From Kosakonia pseudosacchari (GTDB lineage Bacteria; Pseudomonadota; Gammaproteobacteria; Enterobacterales; Enterobacteriaceae): 64,000 nt of DNA. This document shows, piece by piece, positions 9,489-20,925 of this stretch (its first letter is position 1; every line of letters begins with the position of its first letter). A program made the translations under genes and the position numbers. The notes under the pieces are model-generated. The model was not told where the DNA came from and searched no databases. It saw only the letters and a program-made list of their open reading frames with translations. Where the stretch lies: positions 620,001 to 684,000 of the forward strand of contig NZ_FXWP01000009.1 in NCBI RefSeq assembly GCF_900184035.1, written 5' to 3'.

Positions 9489-9710
9489 ATGGAACAAGAA
9501 ATTCTCGCGCTGTTTGAAAAAATTTTATCCCGCAAAGTGGGCTTTCATGATGAGCTGATTGAGTCCGATATTCTCGACTCCATCCTCGCCGTCGATATGG
9601 TGCTGGAAGTGCAGGACGTTTACGGCTGCATGATCCCACCGACAGAAGTCGCCAGCGTGCTGAAAACCCCGGCGGATTTAGCACAGTACATTGAAGAGCA
9701 TCGCAGCTAA
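9489..9710 (+). CDS. dltC: D-alanyl carrier protein DltC-like
   Basis: An acyl-carrier-type protein of 73 residues. The phosphopantetheine attachment serine is S31 in SDILDSILAVDMVLEVQD, which fits the carrier D-S-[LI] motif. It would carry the activated D-alanine from DltA to DltB. Last gene of the operon; the start follows an AGGAA-type site 16 bases after dltA. A hairpin terminator candidate lies about 145 bases downstream. Confidence 0.9.
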   Translation: MEQEILALFEKILSRKVGFHDELIESDILDSILAVDMVLEVQDVYGCMIPPTEVASVLKTPADLAQYIEEHRS

Positions 9711-9854
9711 CCAATCGTTTTCCGGTGTCGGGCGTTATCGTCTGGCACCGCTTCTTGCGTTTTGCTGGCGAATCCCGCCCTGTAAATCCTGGTTGTCATC
9801 ATCCTTTAACACAGCTCGCGTACTTCTGTTGTCGATAATCGTTCCGCTTCGGCG

Positions 9855-9880
9855 AAGTGACCATGACGGCGTCACTTTTT
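9855..9880 (+). terminator. Candidate terminator of the dlt operon
   Basis: AAGTGAC (9855-9861), a nine-base loop, then GTCACTT followed by further Ts. A seven-base-pair stem with a T tract in the gap between dltC and yeaG. Confidence 0.6.
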
Positions 9881-9916
9881 CTATACTTGCGATCCCGCAC
9901 ATCCTGTAAAAATTTA

Positions 9917-9944
9917 CCAACATTCGACTGATGTAAAATGTTGG
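9917..9944. promoter_or_regulatory. Perfect 8-bp inverted repeat upstream of yeaG
   Basis: CCAACATT at 9917-9924 and AATGTTGG at 9937-9944 with a 12-base spacer, followed by another CCAACA at 9951. It sits in the AT-rich stretch 5' of yeaG, after the dlt terminator. It looks like an operator for a dimeric regulator; which one is unknown. Confidence 0.4.
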
Positions 9945-10201
9945 CATTTTCCAACACAGAAACCCCATATTTAATATAAAAAATCTGTATAAATCACACT
10001 CAATAGATATTTACCCTAAATAAGGGGTAAAAAAAGCCCCTCAGCCATCGGAATCTTCTTCAACGATAACTTGATCAAAGCCGGATACACGCTCATAACA
10101 AATAGGACGGAGCATAATTTTTATCCCGTTGGTTTGCGACGCTAAAAGTGGAAAAACTGATAGCTGTACTGTTCCCACAGATTACGAAAGGACGGCATGC
10201 C

Positions 10202-13485
<3,284 letters not shown>

Positions 13486-13494
13486 TCTCTCTCA

Positions 13495-13532
13495 ATCAGC
13501 CAGTTAAATTTATTTTCCTGGCTGATTTTTTT
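13495..13532 (+). terminator. Terminator of yeaG-yeaH
   Basis: ATCAGCCAG and CTGGCTGAT, a nine-base-pair stem with a 14-base AT-rich loop, followed directly by seven Ts. Confidence 0.88.
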
Positions 13533-14052
13533 CATCCTGGGCGTTGACCAACAATAATCAGCTCATTGTCTGATTCTTTCGTCATTAATCTGTTCCTTCC
13601 ATTTCAGGTAATTCATAAGCCGCCCCCTATAAAAGTTATTAATGGCGAGTTTTTACTGGAGAAATTACAGGCTGGTAGCGTTGTGGCAAGACCCTCACCC
13701 AATTAATTAAGCTACATGAGCATCGATATAAAGAGGGCGTTATCGGGTTGAAAATAGATTTCCTGAATGGCTCACTCTATTTACACTCTTTTTCCTGTTC
13801 CTTCTGACCGTCGACGATATTGTTTGTGATAAAGACATTACGAACATACTATTTGATATATTATATTTAACGCTAACCTTTTCACCCTCTTTTAAGGCCC
13901 TGCCGTAGCTTCTGGTCTATCCCGGCCAATTAATACTGTCCATGCTGAGTAATATCGCCTTGAGAGCACAGTAGCTATCCCTTTGAAAATTAGCCTGTAA
14001 AAAATCAAGAATGAATATATTCTCTTCGTCTCATATTTTCATCGGTTTTAGT
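13533..14052. other. Non-coding stretch before the chemoreceptor
   Basis: About 520 AT-rich bases without a credible ORF. K-12 has cdgI and dgcJ between yeaH and yeaK; neither is visible here. Apart from the sigma-28 promoter at its right end, I see no repeat or hairpin worth naming. Confidence 0.5.
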
Positions 14053-14079
14053 TAAAGCCAGAAAAATCCTTGCCGATAT
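14053..14079 (+). promoter_or_regulatory. Sigma-28 (FliA) promoter of the chemoreceptor gene
   Basis: TAAA (14053-14056), exactly 15 bases, then GCCGATAT (14072-14079), one mismatch from the flagellar consensus TAAA-N15-GCCGATAA. It lies 59 bases before the start codon, so transcription would belong to the flagellar regulon. Confidence 0.82.
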
Positions 14080-14137
14080 CTTATATGTTTTACGTCTCTT
14101 CAGGCTGCTCTCTTAAATTATGTGGAACGAGGTTAAA

Positions 14138-15688
14138 ATGTTCAGGAACTTACCTATCAAGAAAAAATTCTTTTTTGCCTTTGGGGTCGTTTTAGTATTA
14201 CTACTGTCACTGTGTGCAAGCTTCTACAATAACTTTTCCAATATTGTTAACACTAACGAATGGAATATTCATAGCTGGCGTGTCATCGATAAAAGCCGAG
14301 CCCTGACCCAAAGCCTGGTGAATATGGAAACCGGCCTGCGTGGATATGCGATTAATGGTAAAGAGGAAATGCTGGCTCCGTGGAATTCAGGCAAAGAGGA
14401 TTTTGTTAAATTTTGGCAGGACACTAAAGACTTAACTGCGGATAACCCTGCACAGCAGAAGCGCCTTGATAATTTGCTTAATCAGCAGAAAGAGTGGCAG
14501 GAGAAGTTTGTCGCAGAGTTACTTGATCACCGTCGCGCACTAAATGACGGGTCAATGACACAAGTGGATTTCACCAACGCCTTCGAAGCTAATACAGGCA
14601 AGCCGCAAATGGATCAGATGCGTAAAACGATTGATGAAATCGTCAATGACGAAACACATCTGCTCAGCGAACGCCAGAATTCTGTCGATTCCGTTCAAAC
14701 TCAGACCAGGCTTACCTTGTTTATCGGCGCACTGTTGGGTGTTTTCATCGCTTCTGCTTTAGGTTATGTCCTTGCCCACACCATTACTCTTCCGCTCGAG
14801 GAAGCGGTAAAAGCGGCTAAAGCAATTGCCGCAGGCGATCTCTCTTCCCGTCTGGAAGCGCGTTCAAAAGATGAAACCGGCATTCTTATCACAACCCTTA
14901 CCGCCATGCAGGAGCAGCTCAAAAAAGTGGTGTCTGATATTCAGACCGCTGCGTCCTCTATCGACAGCGCCTCGAAAGAAGTCGCGATGGGCAATACGGA
15001 TCTCTCTGTACGGACAGAGCAGCAAGCCGCCTCGCTGGAAGAAACCTCAGCCAGCATGGAGCAACTAACGGCGACCGTAAGGCAAAACGCCTCTAACGCG
15101 CAAAACGCCAGCAGCCTGGCGTCTGACGCTTCCGAGGTTGCGCAGCAGGGCGGAAAAGTGGTGGACAAAGTCGTCTCGACCATGGCTGCCATTTATGACA
15201 GCTCACAAAGCGTGGTCGATATTATCGGCACCATAGAAAGCATCGCTTTCCAGACCAATATCCTGGCGCTCAACGCGGCAGTGGAAGCCGCTCGCGCTGG
15301 CGAGCAGGGGCGCGGTTTCGCCGTCGTGGCAAGCGAAGTACGCGCGCTGGCGCAGCGTAGCGCGACAGCGGCAAAAGATATTAAATCACTGATTGAAGCC
15401 TCGAATAATCGCATATCGGAAGGCACAGACCTGGTCGCTCAGGCGGGCAACACCATGGCTGAGATAGTCACGGCGATCAGCAACGTCTCAGCAATCATGT
15501 CAGAAATCTATACGGCCACCGGCGAGCAGGTTAACGGTATTGAGCACGTCGGCATCGCTATCACCCAGATGGATGAAGTGACCCAACAAAACGCCGCACT
15601 GGTTCAACAGGCCGCCGCCGCTGCCGCTTCTCTGGAAGATCAGGCTGCGCAGTTAAACCGCTCGGCGGCAATTTTTAAACTTGCCTGA
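14138..15688 (+). CDS. Methyl-accepting chemotaxis protein with CHASE3-like sensor
   Basis: Transmembrane chemoreceptor that passes periplasmic signals to CheA/CheW. About 516 residues: membrane segment 1 (about 11-30), a helical periplasmic domain that looks CHASE3-like ([16 protein letters not shown]), membrane segment 2 (about 192-212), HAMP, then the signalling coiled coil with the hairpin tip [20 protein letters not shown]. No C-terminal NWETF-type pentapeptide, so it should depend on other receptors for CheR tethering. The ATG at 14138 follows GAGG and lies just after the sigma-28 promoter; an ATG six codons upstream has no such site. Ligand unknown. Confidence 0.93.
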   Translation: MFRNLPIKKKFFFAFGVVLVLLLSLCASFYNNFSNIVNTNEWNIHSWRVIDKSRALTQSLVNMETGLRGYAINGKEEMLAPWNSGKEDFVKFWQDTKDLTADNPAQQKRLDNLLNQQKEWQEKFVAELLDHRRALNDGSMTQVDFTNAFEANTGKPQMDQMRKTIDEIVNDETHLLSERQNSVDSVQTQTRLTLFIGALLGVFIASALGYVLAHTITLPLEEAVKAAKAIAAGDLSSRLEARSKDETGILITTLTAMQEQLKKVVSDIQTAASSIDSASKEVAMGNTDLSVRTEQQAASLEETSASMEQLTATVRQNASNAQNASSLASDASEVAQQGGKVVDKVVSTMAAIYDSSQSVVDIIGTIESIAFQTNILALNAAVEAARAGEQGRGFAVVASEVRALAQRSATAAKDIKSLIEASNNRISEGTDLVAQAGNTMAEIVTAISNVSAIMSEIYTATGEQVNGIEHVGIAITQMDEVTQQNAALVQQAAAAAASLEDQAAQLNRSAAIFKLA

Positions 15689-16022
15689 CAAAGGGATTTA
15701 TTTTTAAAAAACCTCGCAACTATTTTGGCGTCTGTATTTGGTACAAATCGGATGGGCAGGAAGGTTGCAAATCGGCGATGAGCGAACAGCGGAAGTTAAT
15801 AGTTACTTGCGTAAAGCATGAGTGATGCTGACCTGCTCCTCGTTGGTTAATACGTCTGATGTTAATAATGTCTTCCTAAGTCACATGAAGGCATCACCAT
15901 GAAGACGCGTTTTAGCGACGCTATCTTGTACACCTGGCTGATGATGATTTCATAAAACTTAGCAGTAACTAAAGCGGGCCATCGGGGAGCGCCCGCTTTA
16001 ATACAATTGCGATTGATCGACG
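15689..16022. other. Intergenic region after the chemoreceptor
   Basis: About 330 bases. An 18-codon ORF (15899-15955) has no good support. The GC-rich hairpin at 15971-15999 is annotated separately. Composition and lack of genes suit a decayed accessory segment. Confidence 0.4.
15971..15999 (-). terminator. Hairpin terminator downstream of the small minus-strand gene
   Basis: AAAGCGGGC and GCCCGCTTT, nine base pairs with an 11-base loop. Read on the minus strand it follows the ORF ending at 16023; T content after the stem is weak, and it could serve either direction. Confidence 0.6.
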
Positions 16023-16253
16023 CTACTTCAGCAGTCTGTTTGAAGCCTCAACGATTTCCTGTGACGTAACCTCTCTGTCAGAGGCGACACAAAACTCAGT
16101 ATGATCGCCGGTTAGAGAATGAACTCCCGCATACATAATTTTAAGGTGAGCTTCCTCACCATTCGGGTATTCACGGAGTATGGTGGTAGTACCCTCTACA
16201 ACGCTGACAGCAACCACCGGCTGTCGGTTGAAGAACACCAGAACATTTTTCAT
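16023..16253 (-). CDS. Small hypothetical protein in a decayed accessory segment
   Basis: A 76-residue protein, mixed alpha/beta by eye (MKNVLVFFNRQPVVAVSVVE at its start), with no signal peptide or membrane segment. I do not recognise the family. The ATG at 16251-16253 has AGGGG five bases before it, and hairpins flank the gene on both sides, which supports expression. It lies among phage-like remnants between the chemoreceptor and yeaK, so it may be a survivor of a lost element. Confidence 0.6.
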   Translation of the reverse strand: MKNVLVFFNRQPVVAVSVVEGTTTILREYPNGEEAHLKIMYAGVHSLTGDHTEFCVASDREVTSQEIVEASNRLLK

Positions 16254-16273
16254 AAACACCCCTAACGTTGAGA

Positions 16274-16296
16274 AAAGGCCACAATAAGTGGCCTTT
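16274..16296. terminator. Hairpin AAAGGCCAC/GTGGCCTTT
   Basis: Perfect nine-base-pair stem with a five-base loop, just upstream of the minus-strand small gene. It may terminate minus-strand transcription arriving from the degenerate phage DNA to the right. Confidence 0.6.
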
Positions 16297-16299
16297 GAT

Positions 16300-16860
16300 T
16301 AGTATCAGCTTGAAGTCAGAATGGTGATTCGCAGGAGCCACCCGCGCGATTCATGTTTTCTGTTCCACCAATAACCGCTGCCTTTCAGGTGTGGGCAAGA
16401 CGACGGTGGATTGAGTCTACAGAGTTTTACGGTTTTCACAGCGCAAAGAGAAAGATGATGGCAGTTATGCTGTACACCTTGATTTTCATCTCCGATAAAA
16501 CTGCTTGAGTAGTTTTAATCACTGCTCGCTGCGCATGTTAGCCCGCTCATAGCGGCAACTTTTCAGTGGTGGTTATCCGCCCGGTTTACTTTTCGGCATT
16601 AGCTCCCGCGGTGTTTTAACGCTGCTGCGCTCTTTTAGATACCTGCAACGTGGTTATTGCCCTGCAGGATGGTTGCACACCTCCCTCACACGGCTTAAGC
16701 CTCTATGACTGATTTGCATCAGTCCACGCCTGCTCTTCGGGCGGCAACGCGTTTGATAAACCCACCAATGAAATCTGGCCTCGGTAGCCAATAACCACGC
16801 TGGCTATATCGCGCCGCGTTCACGTTTCAAAGCTTTTTTACCTATGGAGCCTGAGCCCCG
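16300..16860. other. Degenerate, phage-like non-coding DNA
   Basis: About 560 bases with frames interrupted on both strands. The right part appears to continue the broken methyltransferase reading leftward, but frameshifts and stops prevent any intact product. Confidence 0.45.
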
Positions 16861-17106
16861 ACGTAAATAGATGCTGCCAGAAGGTTTAAGGGCTCGTCAG
16901 AATGGCGTCAGAAAGCCATCGCGCCACTTTAAAGCGCACTCGACGCCTTTCCACTGATTGTCCCGGCCATGAGTCCTAACGCTGAAGTAAGGTGGAGCAG
17001 TCACCATCAGGTCAAATGAGTTATCAGGAAGGGTTGCGATGTCATGCAGGCGTTCAGCATTGATTAAATCAACCCTGTTTACATTAATGGATGAATTGCC
17101 GTACAA
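16861..17106 (-). pseudogene. Remnant of a phage-type DNA methyltransferase
   Basis: Minus-strand reading gives NVNRVDLINAERLHDIATLP then DNSFDLMVTAPPYFSVRTHG, the layout of N6-adenine/N4-cytosine methylases, with the catalytic DPPY changed to APPY. After a stop the similarity resumes as LKPSGSIYLR (16861-16890), the usual next motif. The 69-codon open piece is far too short for the ~220-300 residues expected, the first active-site residue is altered and the frame is broken, so this is a dead gene. It marks a lost prophage or island next to yeaK. Confidence 0.72.
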
Positions 17107-17323
17107 AATAGCGGCTATTTACCCTGTTGACCGCGCGTAAATGTGGCACATTAATCCCATCGAAGCATTTGTGGCACGGCGGGCGTGGAGAACGTTTGCG
17201 TCGGTGCTGTTGCGCTCCGTTCATCCTGACGAACATATTGAGCCTGGTAGCGTCTGGCTACCTTTTGAAAAGAAACTAACAGTACACACAAAAAAGCGTT
17301 GTTTGTAGTGCTTGTATTTCTTC
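17107..17323. other. Non-coding DNA between the phage remnant and yeaK
   Basis: No credible ORF; the stretch ends in a terminator hairpin at 17324-17353. Confidence 0.4.
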
Positions 17324-17353
17324 GCCGCCTCTTTAAGGCGGCTTTTTTATTTT
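17324..17353 (+). terminator. Terminator upstream of yeaK
   Basis: GCCGCCT-CTTTA-AGGCGGC followed by TTTTTTATTTT. A classic rho-independent terminator on the plus strand with no intact plus-strand gene before it; it was probably the end of a lost gene or small RNA. Confidence 0.85.
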
Positions 17354-17408
17354 CATCTCCCTGTACGTGAATTATTCTTTCTCTTCAACGTTTTCATCGG
17401 GAGTGAAC

Positions 17409-17906
17409 ATGTCTGAAATTGCCAGCCGTAACATCCATCAGCATTTGATAACCCTGCTTGAACAGCAAGAGGCGCGTTTTCGCGTCGTTGAACACGAAGC
17501 CGTCGGCAAATGCGAGGCCGTCAGTGAAATTCGCGGTACCGCGCTGGGCCAGGGGGCGAAAGCGCTGCTGTGTAAGATCAAAGGTAACGGGGTGAAAAAG
17601 CATGTGCTGGCGATCCTGGCCGCCGACTTACAGGCCGACCTTTCCCGCCTGGCGCAGCACTTTGGTGGCAGTAAAGCCTCGCTGGCAAGCCCGGCAGAAG
17701 TGGATGCGTTAACGGCATGCGTATTTGGCGCGATCCCCCCGTTCAGCTTTCACCCGGATTTGCATCTGGTTGCCGACCCGGTACTGTTTCAGCGCTTTGA
17801 TGACATCGCGTTTAACGCCGGGTTACTGGAGAAATCGGTGATCATGAATACCAGCGACTACCTGCGCATCGCCCGGCCAGAGCTGGTGGATTTTCGCCGC
17901 GAATAA
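17409..17906 (+). CDS. yeaK: YbaK/ProX-type mischarged aminoacyl-tRNA deacylase YeaK
   Basis: Free-standing editing enzyme that clears mischarged aminoacyl-tRNAs in the cytosol. It has 165 residues (E. coli 167) and almost identical core blocks: VVEHEAVGKCEAVSEIRGTA, LGQGAKALLCKIKGNGVKKH, VFGAIPPFSFHPDL. The invariant editing-pocket Lys falls in GAKALLCK. The ATG at 17409 (after GGGAGTG) gives MSEIASRNIHQHL; the open frame starts 14 codons earlier without support. Confidence 0.95.
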   Translation: MSEIASRNIHQHLITLLEQQEARFRVVEHEAVGKCEAVSEIRGTALGQGAKALLCKIKGNGVKKHVLAILAADLQADLSRLAQHFGGSKASLASPAEVDALTACVFGAIPPFSFHPDLHLVADPVLFQRFDDIAFNAGLLEKSVIMNTSDYLRIARPELVDFRRE

Positions 17907-17920
17907 GGCGCTTTTCCCGC

Positions 17921-18016
17921 TTACCAGCCGCTTCTTTCCAGGATCAATACGGAAATCACCAGCCCGGCGGCCAGCGTGAAGAACAGTGCGGTAATAATCA
18001 ATACATCTGAAGGCAT
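17921..18016 (-). CDS. yoaI: Small membrane protein YoaI
   Basis: A 31-residue ORF (MPSDVLIITALFFTLAAGLV then ISVLILERSGW) convergent with yeaK. It resembles E. coli YoaI (34 residues) in position next to yeaK, in its single membrane segment and in its ending LxxERxG. In E. coli yoaI belongs to the PhoB/PhoP-responsive small proteins; its role is unknown. A purine-rich GAGTG lies a few bases before the ATG. Confidence 0.8.
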   Translation of the reverse strand: MPSDVLIITALFFTLAAGLVISVLILERSGW

Positions 18017-18232
18017 GATGGTCACTCGCAAAGGCCTGGTCTTTCACCGGGCGATGCCTCATTCATATCTCTGAATTATGAATTACCAATGACAATTTAG
18101 CTGACTTTTGATTAAAAACCGCCCTTCGCTTCTGGCAACTGCCTGAAATTATCTGCCTGCATGAAAAAAGCCTGTTTCATCACTGGTTTATGCGTAGAGT
18201 AAACAGGTTTCTTTGTTGGCAAGGAATTTCTG

Positions 18233-18679
18233 ATGTTTGATACCACGCTGTTTATTCTGCTGGCGCTCGCGGCGCTGGGTTTTGTCAGCCATAACACCAC
18301 CGTTGCTGTCTCCATTCTGGTGCTGATCATGGTACGCATCACCCCGCTCAACACCTTCTTCCCGTGGATTGAAAAACAGGGGCTGACCGTTGGCATTATT
18401 ATCCTCACCATTGGCGTGATGGCGCCGATCGCCAGCGGCTCATTGCCGCCTTCCACACTGCTGCATTCGTTTATGAACTGGAAATCGCTGATTGCGATTG
18501 CGGTCGGCGTTTTTGTCTCGTGGCTGGGTGGGCGCGGCGTAACGTTGATGAGTTCGCAACCCTCGCTGGTGGCGGGATTACTGGTCGGCACCGTGTTGGG
18601 TGTGGCCCTGTTCCGGGGCGTTCCGGTCGGGCCACTGATTGCTGCCGGGTTGGTTTCGCTACTCATTGGCCGGCAGTGA
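18233..18679 (+). CDS. yeaL: DUF441 inner-membrane protein YeaL
   Basis: A 148-residue polytopic membrane protein with four predicted membrane segments, matching E. coli YeaL in length and sequence type ([60 protein letters not shown]). Function unknown. The ATG follows AAGGA. Its 3' end overlaps the convergent ABC permease gene by about 20 bases. Confidence 0.95.
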   Translation: MFDTTLFILLALAALGFVSHNTTVAVSILVLIMVRITPLNTFFPWIEKQGLTVGIIILTIGVMAPIASGSLPPSTLLHSFMNWKSLIAIAVGVFVSWLGGRGVTLMSSQPSLVAGLLVGTVLGVALFRGVPVGPLIAAGLVSLLIGRQ

Positions 18680-19354
18680 GTGACGCCGCTGCCACTGTTT
18701 GACCGTCAGTTCCAGTGCGCTGCACAGCAGGTAATAGACCAGGCCGGTAAAGACAAACAGCGCGGCAGGATAGACCTGCACCCGGTTATTCACCTGGCCT
18801 GCGACTGTCGTCAGTTCCGGTACGTTGACTATAAAAGCCAGCGACGTGTCTTTCAGCAGTGCGATAAGCAAACCGATATACGACGGCAACGCGTTGCGTA
18901 ACGCCTGCGGCAACAGCACCAGCCGCAAGATTTGCGCACTGCCAAAGCCGCTACTGAGCGCGGCTTCATACTGCCCGTCCGGCAGCGCCCCGAGCGCGGC
19001 AAGGGTCGAATACATCACTGCCGCCGAGGTAAACCATGCCAGCGCCAGCGTCACGGTCACCGCACCGGGAAGATCGGCACCGGTTAACCAGGGCAGTAAA
19101 AACCACAGCCAGAAGATGACGAAAATCAGTGGAATGCCGCGAATCAACTCCGCCCAGAGAAAGAGCACTTTGCGGGGCCAGCCGCGAAACCGCCATGCGC
19201 AGCACGCCAGCAGTACACCTCCGGGAAACGCCAGAATCGCCGCGCCGATGGTCATCAACAGCGATAGCAGTACCCCGCCAGGCTCGCCCTGCGCCGCTCG
19301 CCCCCACAGTAAATAGTCGAGGTTATCGGTGATCACGGTGATATTAGCGATCAT
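18659..19354 (-). CDS. Polar amino-acid ABC transporter permease (GltK/HisM type)
   Basis: Inner-membrane permease of the His/Glu/Gln/Arg/opine family, about 231 residues with five membrane segments. The EAA loop that docks the ATPase is readable as [20 protein letters not shown] followed by [15 protein letters not shown]. The ATG at 19352-19354 has GGAGGTG before it and overlaps the end of the upstream permease gene, showing translational coupling. Last gene of a four-gene operon (binding protein, ATPase, two permeases); K-12 has no such operon between yeaL and yeaM. Confidence 0.92.
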   Translation of the reverse strand: MIANITVITDNLDYLLWGRAAQGEPGGVLLSLLMTIGAAILAFPGGVLLACCAWRFRGWPRKVLFLWAELIRGIPLIFVIFWLWFLLPWLTGADLPGAVTVTLALAWFTSAAVMYSTLAALGALPDGQYEAALSSGFGSAQILRLVLLPQALRNALPSYIGLLIALLKDTSLAFIVNVPELTTVAGQVNNRVQVYPAALFVFTGLVYYLLCSALELTVKQWQRRHSLPANE

Positions 19355-20102
19355 GTTGCACCTCCGCAGCACGGCGCAGCGCCCGCCAGTGGCGTGGCAG
19401 GTTAAACAACACGCTCATCACCAGCCCCAGCAGCAAATAGAGCGCGCTGCCGATAGCAAACGCTTCCAGCGCGTGGGCGTTAAAACTCTCGATTTGCCGG
19501 GTCTGGTAAGTTAATTCCCCCAGCCCAATGCCGGTCGCCAGTGAAGAGAGCTTCATCAGATTCAGATACTGCCCCACTACCGGCTGCCAGGCATTCTGTA
19601 ACCCCTGCGGCAGCAGCACCCAACGGAATAACGCCAGCGGACCAAAGCCCTGCGACTGCGCGGCTTCAACCTGTCCGCGCGGCACCGCATGCAGACCCGC
19701 CTGGATCTCTTCGACCAGAAAAGCAGCGGTAAACAGCCCCAGCGCCCAGGCCGATGAGAGAAACTCTGGCGTAAACCACCAAACATCGCCCGGCAGGATG
19801 CTGAACGTGTGGTCGTCGTTAACGTACTGGCGGAAACTCAGCGGCAGCACATTCCAGGCGGCGAAATACCAGAACAACAGTTGCACCAGAAGCGGCGTAT
19901 TGCGAAACAGCGACACCCACACCGCCACCACGCTCCGCCCCGCCTTGCCACCAGCGAGACGCAGTGCCAGCAGCAGTACCGTCAATACCGTCGCCAGCAC
20001 GGTTCCCGCCACGGTCACCCAGATGGTGGTAAGAAATCCGGAAGTGATCCATTGTGCGGGCTGCCCGGAAAGCACGCCCGCCCAGTCGAGATGCAGCGCC
20101 AT
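19344..20102 (-). CDS. Polar amino-acid ABC transporter permease (GltJ/HisQ type)
   Basis: Second permease of the heterodimeric membrane channel, 252 residues. The first part reads LFRNTPLLVQLLFWYFAAWN, a hallmark of GltJ-type permeases, and the EAA loop is RGQVEAAQSQGFGPLALFRW. The ATG at 20100-20102 is preceded by GGAG at five bases and sits inside the ATPase stop region; an in-frame GTG one codon earlier is too close to that site. The large periplasmic loop (about residues 90-110) is usual for GltJ relatives. Confidence 0.92.
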   Translation of the reverse strand: MALHLDWAGVLSGQPAQWITSGFLTTIWVTVAGTVLATVLTVLLLALRLAGGKAGRSVVAVWVSLFRNTPLLVQLLFWYFAAWNVLPLSFRQYVNDDHTFSILPGDVWWFTPEFLSSAWALGLFTAAFLVEEIQAGLHAVPRGQVEAAQSQGFGPLALFRWVLLPQGLQNAWQPVVGQYLNLMKLSSLATGIGLGELTYQTRQIESFNAHALEAFAIGSALYLLLGLVMSVLFNLPRHWRALRRAAEVQHDR

Positions 20103-20923
20103 CACAACTCCTTGCTATCGGCATGCAGCGGGTTGAGCACTTTCTGTAAAAAGCGCTGCGCGCGCGGGTGCTGCGGGGCAGAGAAGAATTGCGCCGGTGC
20201 CGCCTGCTCAAGGATTTCGCCCCCGTCGATAAAGATCACGCGATCGGCAATTTCCCGGGCAAACTGCATCTCATGGGTCACCACAATCAGCGTAATGCCG
20301 CTGTGCGCCAGCGATTTCATCACCTGCAACACTTCGCCGATCATCTCCGGATCAAGCGCCGAGGTAGGCTCATCAAACAGAATGATATGCGGATCGGCGG
20401 CCAGCGTGCGGGCGATTGCCACACGTTGCTGTTGCCCGCCGGAAAGCTGCGCCGGATAGTGATGCGCTTTATCCTGCAAGCCAACGCGAGCCAGCAGCGC
20501 CAGCGCGATGGCCTGCGCCTCGGCGGCGCTTTTGCCGTGAATACGACGTAAGGCCAGCGTAATGTTATCCAGCGCGTTGAGGTGGGCATAAAGATTAAAC
20601 TGCTGAAAGACGAAACCGACATGGCGGCGCAACTCGCGAAGCTGGCGCCCTTTCAGCTGGCTGGTCGGCTGACCGTCAACATAGATTTCCCCGCCGCTCA
20701 GGGTTTCGAGCTGGTTAATCAAACGGATCAGGGTGGATTTACCGGAACCCGATGGCCCGCACACCGCCAGCACTTCTCCGGCGGCAACCTGTAAATCAAT
20801 CGACTTTAATACCACGTTGTCGCCATAGCGTTTGCTCGCCTGGCGGAACGCTACCGTGCCTTTCGCCACGGGCAAGACCTCTGTGGCATCCGCCACAGAG
20901 GTAGAAAACAGACCTGCCAGCAT
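20102..20923 (-). CDS. Polar amino-acid ABC transporter ATPase
   Basis: ATP-binding subunit, 273 residues, slightly longer than the ~245 of GlnQ/GltL because of about 20 extra N-terminal residues. Walker A is GPSGSGKST, the Q-loop VFQQFNLYAHLN, the signature LSGGQQQRVAIAR, Walker B IILFDEPTSALDPEM and the switch His in IVVTHEMQFA. All are intact, so the pump should be functional. It is next to the binding-protein gene with a two-base gap. Confidence 0.95.
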   Translation of the reverse strand: MLAGLFSTSVADATEVLPVAKGTVAFRQASKRYGDNVVLKSIDLQVAAGEVLAVCGPSGSGKSTLIRLINQLETLSGGEIYVDGQPTSQLKGRQLRELRRHVGFVFQQFNLYAHLNALDNITLALRRIHGKSAAEAQAIALALLARVGLQDKAHHYPAQLSGGQQQRVAIARTLAADPHIILFDEPTSALDPEMIGEVLQVMKSLAHSGITLIVVTHEMQFAREIADRVIFIDGGEILEQAAPAQFFSAPQHPRAQRFLQKVLNPLHADSKEL

Positions 20924-20925
20924 AG

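Noticed and set aside
9741-9757. TGGCAC-N6-TTGC, resembling a sigma-54 promoter upstream of yeaG
   Set aside because: The distance between the GG and GC elements is one base too long, which normally abolishes sigma-54 binding; E. coli yeaG regulation alone is not enough to call it.
15899-15955. An 18-codon ORF after the first chemoreceptor
   Set aside because: Too short, no clear Shine-Dalgarno site and no similarity to known small proteins; the following hairpin is better explained by the minus-strand gene.
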